From Planctomycetaceae bacterium (GTDB lineage: Bacteria > Planctomycetota > Planctomycetia > Pirellulales > Pirellulaceae): 50,178 bases of DNA. Location of the stretch: positions 1 to 50,178 of the forward strand of contig SXOA01000085.1 in the NCBI GenBank assembly GCA_005778405.1, written 5' to 3'. The notes below the pieces were generated by a model, which saw only the letters and a list, made by a program, of their open reading frames with translations, was not told the DNA's origin and ran no database searches. How positions within the stretch are numbered: position 1 is the first letter of the stretch; the number at the start of each line of letters is the position of its first letter. Shown here in pieces: positions 42,608 through 49,041 of the stretch. A program made the translations under genes and the position numbers.

Positions 42608-44074
42608 GTGGCCAAGAAGCTCTCGTCCTTTCGTGTCGGTCGTGTCCGTGCTTTCCTGCGCGGCCAGGTTTGGTATCTCGCTTACTTTGAACAGGGGCAA
42701 CGTCGCCAGCCGCGGGTCGGTCCCGACCAACTGGCGGCCCGCGCGATGGCTGCAGAGATCAACGGCCAACTGGAGGCCGGTGCCCCCAGCGCCCTGGGAT
42801 TCCAGGCGATTGCCTTCCCAGCGCTGCGGCATCGCTGGCTCGACCACCACGAGCATGTCCGCCGCTCGTCCCTCAATACCATTGGGAGATACCGCAGCGC
42901 AACGGAGCATCTGCTCGACTTCGTGGCGACCGTCCGTCCTCTGAAGAGGGTATCGGACCTGCACCCTATTCATGTGGAGGAGTTCATTCGCCACCTGCGG
43001 TCATGCCGGGTGGCTCCCAACGGCCACAAGAACTCCAAGAAACGTGTCCTCCGCGATTCGGGGGTAAAATTCGTGCTGGAAACCTGCTCGTCCCTGATGA
43101 ATTTCGCCCAGCGGCAAAGGCACTTGCCTCCCTACACCGAGAATCCCTTTAGGGTCGTGGAGATCAATCGCATCCCCATCGAAGACGCCAAGCCGGTCGT
43201 GGCGTTCAGCAGCGAGGAGCAACTTTCGCTGCTCACATTTTGCGATGAATGGCAATTGCCGCTCTTCGCAACGCTGCTGTTCACGGGCTTGCGGCCTGGG
43301 GAGCTAGTGCATTTGCTGTTGCCGAACGATCTGGACCTGAAGGAAGGCTGGCTGCGGGTCCGCAATAAGCCCAAACTGGGGTGGCAGGTCAAGACTCGCA
43401 ATGAGCGGGACATTCCGCTGGTGCCTGCCCTGTGGCGGTTGCTTGGCCACGCCGTCGGGGACCGCAAGTCGGGTCCTGTCTTTCAGCAGCGCCGCGCTGC
43501 ATCAGGCCACCAGGCGCCGCTGGTTGATTGTTCGCTGCGCGAACTGGAAGCACAGGTCGAGCGACGATTTACGAATGCTTCGCAAAATGAGCCGAAGGAT
43601 TCATCCGGACGCCTGGTACGAAAGGGGGCAACACAAACGGTCTGGCGGGACCTGGGGGCACTCAAGGAAGACTGGGTCCGAAAAGAGTTCATGACCCTGA
43701 CCAGTTTGATGGGGCTGAAAGAGGTTACCGCACCCAAGACGCTGCGGCATACCTTCGCCACGGTTCTCCAGGACGGTAACGTCGACCCTCTGATCCGCAA
43801 CGAACTCATGGGACATGCCCCCATGGCACAGACCTCCGGCGGCGGCTTGGGAATGACAACTGTTTACACCCACACCCGCCCCGAGACCAAACGGGGACAG
43901 CTGGATCAGGCGCTGAGCCAACTGCCGGCGGTCAAGTTTTTAGACCAATGGCTGTCGGCCCGCGGTCGAGCCGACTCGTCGGAGAGGTGTGAACTAGACG
44001 AAGTGTGGGTTACTCGCTCTGCCGGCTCCTATCACGGGATTCTTGACGGAAGTACTGGCAGCCAGAAAGGTTAA
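42608..44074 (+). CDS. Tyrosine recombinase/integrase, tRNA-associated
   Basis: A 488-residue site-specific tyrosine recombinase. The start is a GTG at 42608. An N-terminal SAM-like DNA-binding region (about residues 80-170) precedes the catalytic domain. Catalytic residues seen: Arg in FTGLRPGELVHL, the LRHTFATVLQ block (H-x-x-[RH] type), MGHAP, and the nucleophile Tyr in TTVYTHTRPE. It cuts and joins DNA at the island ends, and its position behind tRNA-Ser implies integration at that tRNA. A 20-odd residue spacing between MGHAP and the Tyr is longer than usual. Confidence 0.92.
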   Translation: MAKKLSSFRVGRVRAFLRGQVWYLAYFEQGQRRQPRVGPDQLAARAMAAEINGQLEAGAPSALGFQAIAFPALRHRWLDHHEHVRRSSLNTIGRYRSATEHLLDFVATVRPLKRVSDLHPIHVEEFIRHLRSCRVAPNGHKNSKKRVLRDSGVKFVLETCSSLMNFAQRQRHLPPYTENPFRVVEINRIPIEDAKPVVAFSSEEQLSLLTFCDEWQLPLFATLLFTGLRPGELVHLLLPNDLDLKEGWLRVRNKPKLGWQVKTRNERDIPLVPALWRLLGHAVGDRKSGPVFQQRRAASGHQAPLVDCSLRELEAQVERRFTNASQNEPKDSSGRLVRKGATQTVWRDLGALKEDWVRKEFMTLTSLMGLKEVTAPKTLRHTFATVLQDGNVDPLIRNELMGHAPMAQTSGGGLGMTTVYTHTRPETKRGQLDQALSQLPAVKFLDQWLSARGRADSSERCELDEVWVTRSAGSYHGILDGSTGSQKG

Positions 44075-44104
44075 CTCATGCTCGTCGATGCCAGAATCGT
44101 TCTG

Positions 44105-44189
44105 GTGCGCGGATGCCTACCGTGTAGCCGAAATGTTTTCGGCTTGGCGTCATCCTCACCTTCTCGGTGAGGGCTATGAATGACTAGCC
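44105..44189 (+). promoter_or_regulatory. Structured leader-like element, copy 1 (44075-44413 gap)
   Basis: Its first 17 nt (44105-44121) are identical to 48692-48708. Hairpins follow: AGCCGAAA/TTTCGGCT (44126-44144) and CCTCACC/GGTGAGG (44154-44172). It ends with ATGACTAGCC (44180-44189), matching the start region of the small gene at 48772. Here the small gene is dead (a stop after about seven codons). No other gene is supported up to 44413. Confidence 0.55.
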
Positions 44190-44413
44190 AGCTCCGAAAC
44201 TGATCAGCAACCCTTCACTCTCCGCGGACAACTGTCATCTCAGCCGACTGACGGCCCTGCTTCTCGACTTGGTGAGTCGAGTGGGTGCCGGAGCCGGCCT
44301 GGCAGGGCAGAATTGAGTTCGCACAGAAACGGGGGCAAGCCGATCAATAGTTGATACTTCTCCAATCGCGGTGAGCATGGCCCGCGAGGCGAGGGGCAGA
44401 AAGCTACATTGCT

Positions 44414-44773
44414 ATGGATAGTTCAAAGTCCGAAGGACCGAAGCGGTATGTCCGCTACGGTCGCACGTCTACCGAGCACGATCCGTGCTCGGAGGACCAA
44501 CTGGAGAGCGTCAAGCTCCCCAGCAAAATGGAGAGCAAAGGTGACTGGACTCACGTCGGTGACTTTTGCGATGGTGGTCTTACTGGTCGCGACCCACAAG
44601 AGCGGCGGGCCTTGCGGCAGCTGCTGGACCAAGTCCGTCGCGGCCAGCTGAAGATCGATGCGATCCTTGTCGAGTCGCTGGAGCGCCTGGCCCGCCAGGA
44701 CTTCCAGGCGATTTGCGATGAGCTCAAGAAGCATGGCATCATGCTTTTGATCGACGATGTCCGGCGGAGCTAA
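44414..44773 (+). pseudogene. Resolvase N-terminal fragment (serine recombinase)
   Basis: A 119-residue N-terminal catalytic domain of a small serine recombinase: YVRYGRTSTEHD with nucleophile Ser19, FCDGGLTGRDPQERRALRQLL, and DAILVESLERLARQDF. It ends at LIDDVRRS where the family normally continues with the E-helix and DNA-binding part. That part appears at 44988-45315, in another frame and beyond the CRISPR-like array. So the gene is split and about 30 residues are missing. Confidence 0.82.
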
Positions 44774-44786
44774 ACCGCTGGATCCC

Positions 44787-44819
44787 CAGCGTGGGCTCCT
44801 GTGAAGGAGGCCCACGCTG
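44787..44819. other. Strong hairpin next to the CRISPR-like array
   Basis: CAGCGTGGG (44787-44795) pairs with CCCACGCTG (44811-44819). The inner part continues as 4 bp with one bulged G, making 13 pairs, with a 6-nt loop. It overlaps the far end of the terminal repeat. It could end transcription through the array on the minus strand or be part of the fragment's boundary; no T-run follows. Confidence 0.55.
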
Positions 44820-44987
44820 TCGGCGGGCGACAGCCGCGGAAAGATGAGTCTCGCACGGGAGACGAAACCCCTCACCGGGCTTCAATGTGGCCGCGGCTGT
44901 TCAGCCGCGGAAAGGCGTACTGCCGCCCGCTACCACGCTGGCACAGTCGATGCTTCAATGTGGCCGCGGCTGTTCAGCCGCGGAAAG
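44808..44987 (-). CRISPR. CRISPR mini-array, two full repeats plus a degenerate terminal repeat
   Basis: Full repeats at 44879-44914 and 44952-44987 are 36 nt and identical. The spacer between them is 37 nt (44915-44951). A third repeat (about 44808-44843) keeps only its end nearest the array, the 13 nt at 44831-44843. The spacer between it and the first full repeat is 35 nt (44844-44878). Each repeat contains the stem CCGCGGCT/AGCCGCGG with a 4-nt loop. On the minus strand the repeat ends in ATTGAAGC, close to the usual ATTGAAAC-type crRNA handle, and the degenerate repeat is then the leader-distal one with its 3' half changed, as normal. No AT-rich leader and no cas genes are visible; recombinase code starts right after the last repeat. 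Confidence 0.8.
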
Positions 44988-45315
44988 CCAGCGGATCGGT
45001 GAACGGATCAAGGAGGCGAAAGCCATTCTCCGCAGCCGGGGCCGAACAACCAACGGCCGGCCGCTCATCGGGACCAAGATCCGCCGCAAGCTTGTAATCC
45101 CTGACCCCGCACAGCGGAAGGTGATGCGGTTAGTTGCCCGTCTGCGGGAGAAAGAAAGACTTTCATGGCCCGAAATCGCTGCTGAACTGAAACGGCAAAA
45201 GTTGCGTACCGGTGAAGGTCGGCCGTGGAGCAAACAGGCCGCATGGCGGGCCTACCGGCGAGACCGAGACCTTCGGGGTAAACATCGGATTAGGAAGCAA
45301 GGAGCACGACGATAA
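44988..45315 (+). pseudogene. Resolvase C-terminal fragment
   Basis: The frame reads QRIGERIKEAKAILRSRGRT, then GRPLIGTKI, VIPDPAQRKVMRLVARLRE, LSWPEIAAELKRQKL and GRPWSKQAAWRAYRR. This is the linker and helix-turn-helix tail of small serine resolvases. It joins the last repeat of the array without a start of its own. The frame can be extended back into the array to 44887, but those codons are repeat sequence. It pairs logically with the fragment ending at 44773. Confidence 0.75.
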
Positions 45316-45418
45316 TCGGCATCAGGTTTTGCTGCGTTGAGTGAGTTAGCCACGAGGCCACGATATGTCACAAACTGCTAAATAACTCAAGAAAACGTGG
45401 CATATTAAGGTGTGCGGA

Positions 45419-46924
45419 CTAATTAGCTCTGACGAGTTGGTCAAACGGCGGGCTTTGGGTGTTGACCTTCACGCCGAGTTCCCCAGCCCGTCCCTCAATG
45501 GCCGCGACGAGAGGTGCTAGTTCGGTTACCAGCGCCCGTTGATAGTGTTCGCGAACCTTCTCTTCGGTCAGATGGGTATACGTGATAATAGGCGCGTTGC
45601 CAAAGGCGTGGCCCATCAGGTACCGCCGGTAGAACTCGGGCATACCGGTGTTTTGCAGACAGCTGGCGAACAAATGCCGGAAGTCCTTGAGCGTGGCGGC
45701 CGCTGGCCCGCGGAGCCGGCGGGCGAGCTGCTGAAACTCGTCCTCGACGTGGTCGTAACTGAGTTGGCTCGCGTCTTTCATCAGCCGGTCGCGAACTTGC
45801 CGCCGCTGGGCGGCTCCTCCGGAATCGACGGCAACGTAGCGATTACGCAGCTCGCTCGTCAGCTCGCTCAGCGATCGACCCGCCAGCGGCGGCTTTCGTT
45901 GTCCATCGGCGGCAGCTCGGTAGGTGTAGATCATTCCCGTTCCCGCTCGGCTCTCCAAGTTCCACAGGTTTGCCAGACACCGTACCAAGGGAAAACGTTT
46001 GTCTCGCCGCCCTTTGGTGGTGTAGTCGAGTTCCAAAATGTTCGGAACGCTTAGCCAGCCGGCTTGGACGTGTTCAGCGAAGAGCCAGCCCAGTTCCCCA
46101 GACCGAAGGCCATAGAGCAGCAAGGGGGCAAAAATCGTGAGCTGGAACCGGTCCGCCGCTTGCACCAGCTCGACCGCCATCTTGGTGGTAATGTCCGGGG
46201 GCTTGAGCGGATCGCGGACCACACGCTGAGTGCTTCTGGCACGCTTGCTAAACGGATTGCGAAAGCCCTCTGGCAGTAGGTTGCCCTCCTCGGGGTCCGC
46301 GGCCCATTCGAGCATCGACCGCACCACATCCAGCACAAATGCCTGCCCCTTCATAGGGCGAATCGTCGTGCTGGCTCGGCCGTTAGGCGCGATGCGGAGA
46401 TTGTTCAAATAGCTGGCCAACTGGAGCTGAAACTCGCGGTCGATTCCAGCGGCGTAGCGCTGAGCGGCGGTCAATCCAGGCTGCTGGGCAAAGTCCAGAT
46501 AGTGCCGCAGTGCCGATTCATAGCGGTACGTGGTGGCCACGTCAATTTCGCCAGCATTGGCTCGCTGCCGCAGGTGGCCGACAAAGCCGTCGACCAGTTG
46601 CTCGTGGCGGACGTGGCGTGGTGTGGTATTGGCGACGTTGAAGTGCGTGAGCCGATCGTCGATCCCCCGAGCCTGCGAGATCGCTGTAACGAGGTCCCCT
46701 TCAACTCGGAGATTCTGCGTCCGTTTTTCCCCAGGATCCCACCACTGCAATAGAAGGTGGTCTCGCCGACGATAGATTCGCACCTTCCTTGGCGGTAAAA
46801 TACCTTCGGGAAACTCGCGAATCCGGCGGAGCCGATGTTCGACGCCGTACCGCTGGTTCCAGGAGCGACCCGTGCTAGATAGTCCCTCTTTTGGAAGGTT
46901 CTCGGTGGATTGGTGACGTTCCAA
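45419..46924 (-). CDS. Second tyrosine recombinase
   Basis: A 501-residue site-specific recombinase, about as long as the first but only distantly related. N-terminal DNA-binding region (about residues 110-190), then catalytic Arg in LLYGLRSGELGWL, LKDFRHLFASCL, and MGHAFGNAPIITYTHL with the nucleophile Tyr. It is divergent from the zinc-ribbon gene, and a perfect palindrome (46934-46955) lies 9 bp before its start. Its stop is followed by a 103-bp gap to the resolvase fragment, which contains an imperfect inverted repeat (45363-45371 with 45397-45405). Confidence 0.88.
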   Translation of the reverse strand: MERHQSTENLPKEGLSSTGRSWNQRYGVEHRLRRIREFPEGILPPRKVRIYRRRDHLLLQWWDPGEKRTQNLRVEGDLVTAISQARGIDDRLTHFNVANTTPRHVRHEQLVDGFVGHLRQRANAGEIDVATTYRYESALRHYLDFAQQPGLTAAQRYAAGIDREFQLQLASYLNNLRIAPNGRASTTIRPMKGQAFVLDVVRSMLEWAADPEEGNLLPEGFRNPFSKRARSTQRVVRDPLKPPDITTKMAVELVQAADRFQLTIFAPLLLYGLRSGELGWLFAEHVQAGWLSVPNILELDYTTKGRRDKRFPLVRCLANLWNLESRAGTGMIYTYRAAADGQRKPPLAGRSLSELTSELRNRYVAVDSGGAAQRRQVRDRLMKDASQLSYDHVEDEFQQLARRLRGPAAATLKDFRHLFASCLQNTGMPEFYRRYLMGHAFGNAPIITYTHLTEEKVREHYQRALVTELAPLVAAIEGRAGELGVKVNTQSPPFDQLVRAN

Positions 46925-46933
46925 ACTGCGACT

Positions 46934-46955
46934 CCGGTAGTAGGTTTACTACCGG
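46934..46955. promoter_or_regulatory. Perfect palindrome upstream of the second recombinase
   Basis: CCGGTAGTA (46934-46942), 4-nt loop, TACTACCGG (46947-46955). It is 9 bp upstream of the recombinase start (46924) and 95 bp upstream of the divergent gene at 47050. It could be an operator for both genes or a recombinase core site. Confidence 0.55.
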
Positions 46956-47049
46956 GTAGGCATGTGCGCACCATCAAACCAAATGGCTGCGAGTCGTTGG
47001 CCTAAGGCAGGTTTCCCAACCACCCAATCAGTAACCGAAGTAACAGCCA

Positions 47050-48324
47050 ATGAAAGAGCCGCGGACCGTTACTTTGGACGTGGAGGGCCGAACCTTCGAC
47101 TTCCAATTACATCAGCGACATCTCAACTTTGGCCAGGCCGGCACCGGCGAGTATTACTGGATGGACAGCCGGCAGTTCAGGAGCGGTAAAGGCGGCCCCA
47201 ATTTTCAAGCATGCGTCGATCTCTGGTGGCATGTTGTTGAATGGTACGGCGATACCAGTGACCCCCATACGGAGATGGCACTAGTCTTTGCCGAGTGTTA
47301 TCCCTTGATCAACGCCTCGAGGGCAATGCAGAACATCTATGTCGATGCGCATTTACATCCTAAGGCGGAACGCATTTTGCTAGCGGACGAAGACGTTAAA
47401 CGGCTCCTCTTGATCGCCCATTCCGGAGACCCGAACCTAGCCCGCCTTGAACTGGACAGGCTTTTTCGCGGGCCATATCCTCCGCCCGGGGAAATGCCAG
47501 CTTTTGACGAAGCGGCGGAAAAATGGATTCGCGACGGCATCAGTGCACTGCAACTCGAGGGCCGCAATGGACTGAAACACTATACGAAGACGCTGCTCGG
47601 ATTGATAAAAAAATACCGGCGGCGAGGGAACAGCGACTGGAAGCGAATGTTTCTCAATAAGTTCTCCTACGAGTGCAAAGTCGCCTTTTACTATTGCTAC
47701 GCCAATGCGTGGATCGGCATTCTGCCACGACTCCAGCAAAGGGGGGAGCTTGATTCGCTGGGAGAGCGTTTCATGCGCCTGTGGCACCATCAGAATCAGG
47801 CACCTGAGGGTGCCACCGAGCACCGGGGTGTCTTTAGTGGGCAAATTCCGGCGTTGCATCCAATTTCGGCCGTTATCCTAACTTCGCCGCAGCACCTGGA
47901 GGTAATTGGCCGTTACATTGGCCGGCCAGATTTCAGCGAGCTCCAGGCCAGCGGAATGTATTTGGAAAACAAGGAGTATCGGGACATGGTGACCACAATC
48001 CTGGTCGCGGCCCATGAATACGACCGGTCCCGCCGGAGCTGGGAAGATCAGCGGGGTCAAAGTACTCAGAAGAGCAAAAAGGACGTGAAAGAGAGGCCCC
48101 GTGACGATGGCACTGCGTCTGTGCAAATACTCTTTGAAAATTATACGAACAGGCGAAGAGTTTCATGCTCGGATTGCTCAGGGACGCTTTCCTACGTCCG
48201 CCACGAGCCGGTGGCCACAACCGATCCACCCGCGGTTGTCGCGTACTTTCGTTGTCAGGCATGTGCTCACGAGCAATCCTTAAAAATCAGCCAAGACGAG
48301 CTGGTGCTGACTCAGCGGTTTTAG
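47050..48324 (+). CDS. Unknown 424-residue protein with C-terminal zinc ribbon
   Basis: I do not recognise the family. The body is largely helical with many Trp, Tyr and His (FQACVDLWWHVVEWYGD, HYTKTLLGLIKKYRRRG, FYYCYANAWIGILPRL). A charged linker (about residues 335-360) leads to a zinc ribbon: CSDC, then about 23 residues, then CQAC. There is no signal peptide. It is the only non-recombinase gene between the recombinases of the island and may be cargo such as a host-control or defence protein. Alternative: a DNA-binding accessory factor of the mobile element. Confidence 0.7.
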   Translation: MKEPRTVTLDVEGRTFDFQLHQRHLNFGQAGTGEYYWMDSRQFRSGKGGPNFQACVDLWWHVVEWYGDTSDPHTEMALVFAECYPLINASRAMQNIYVDAHLHPKAERILLADEDVKRLLLIAHSGDPNLARLELDRLFRGPYPPPGEMPAFDEAAEKWIRDGISALQLEGRNGLKHYTKTLLGLIKKYRRRGNSDWKRMFLNKFSYECKVAFYYCYANAWIGILPRLQQRGELDSLGERFMRLWHHQNQAPEGATEHRGVFSGQIPALHPISAVILTSPQHLEVIGRYIGRPDFSELQASGMYLENKEYRDMVTTILVAAHEYDRSRRSWEDQRGQSTQKSKKDVKERPRDDGTASVQILFENYTNRRRVSCSDCSGTLSYVRHEPVATTDPPAVVAYFRCQACAHEQSLKISQDELVLTQRF

Positions 48325-48691
48325 CCAGGATCACGTCCTTCTCTCGGGCTTCCACCCAAATGTAGCGCGGGGATCTGGCCGTAGAGCACCACGTGGAGCA
48401 TTGTCGCGTCAGTCTTAGCGTACCGATGGTTCAAGTCGTCGGCCCTGATCGAGATGACCCCCAACCAGGGGGCGGATAGACTTCTCGGCCGGGTATTCCG
48501 CGCGGTCTGCCCGGCGATGCACGAGGTCCACGGTCCTTCGCGGATGCCCGAGAGCTACGGGCGTGACGTCCGCCGCCGCGGTGGACTCCTTCATCTGCCG
48601 CAAGAACAGAGCTTCTGCGGCCGCGATTGGTCATTTTGCTTGCAAATGACCCTCGCCCCTTTCTATGCCGAAATTCTTCCTTCTAACCGGC
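48325..48691. other. Intergenic region of the island
   Basis: No gene is supported. Short frames here (for example 48454-48711) have no recognisable content. One bulged hairpin, GGTCATTT (48629-48636) with AAATGACC (48644-48651), is similar in word to the repeat at 22531-22575. Confidence 0.4.
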
Positions 48692-48781
48692 GTGCGCGGA
48701 TGCCTACCTAACGTCGCGACAACGTAGTCGCGGCGGCTAGTCATTCCCGCGCACGCTATGAGGCGTCTGATATGACCAGCC
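48692..48781 (+). promoter_or_regulatory. Structured leader-like element, copy 2
   Basis: Begins with the 17-nt sequence shared with 44105. GTGCGCGG (48692-48699) can pair with CCGCGCAC (48747-48754). Inside is CGCGAC/GTCGCG (48715-48732). GGCTAGTCAT (48735-48744) can pair with ATGACCAGCC (48772-48781), 9 of 10, covering the start codon of the small gene. The first and last of these pairings cross, so a pseudoknot is possible. Confidence 0.55.
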
Positions 48782-49041
48782 ATAACGACCATCAAAACGA
48801 TCAATCTGCGCACCCAGCAAAAGCCCTGGAGATCTCGCGGGAAACGTTGCTTCGCTGTGCCCAGCTGCTCGCCAACGGCGAGTTGGATTGGCCAAGCGGG
48901 CTTTCCCACGATCAGGAACTGACTCTAACCGCTGAAGTTCGACAGTTCCGCCGGGCCGGGCTGGTGAGATTTATCGCCGCCCAGATTGCGGCTGACATCG
49001 CGCACGAGACCAAAGCAAAAGCTCACGAGGCATGCACATGA
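48772..49041 (+). CDS. Small protein coupled to the serine recombinase
   Basis: An 89-residue protein I do not recognise. Seen: a hydrophilic N-terminus (MTSHNDHQNDQSAHPAK), then a helical core, LLRCAQLLANGELDWPSGL, and RAGLVRFIAAQIAADIAHE. Its stop overlaps the recombinase start as ATGA (49038-49041), so it is translationally coupled. The start of the same gene, now broken, is visible at 44180. It is probably an accessory or control protein of the recombinase. Confidence 0.68.
   Translation: MTSHNDHQNDQSAHPAKALEISRETLLRCAQLLANGELDWPSGLSHDQELTLTAEVRQFRRAGLVRFIAAQIAADIAHETKAKAHEACT

Noticed and set aside
44887..45315. A 142-codon frame starting inside the CRISPR repeats
   Set aside because: Its first ~34 codons are translated repeat and spacer; only the part after 44987 resembles a protein, so it is given as a resolvase fragment.
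45363..45405. Imperfect inverted repeat between the resolvase fragment and the second recombinase as an attachment core
   Set aside because: Only 8 of 9 positions pair over a 25-nt loop and no second copy was found; too weak to list alone.
48454..48711. 85-codon frame before the second leader element
   Set aside because: Runs into the conserved leader sequence and has no protein-like pattern.
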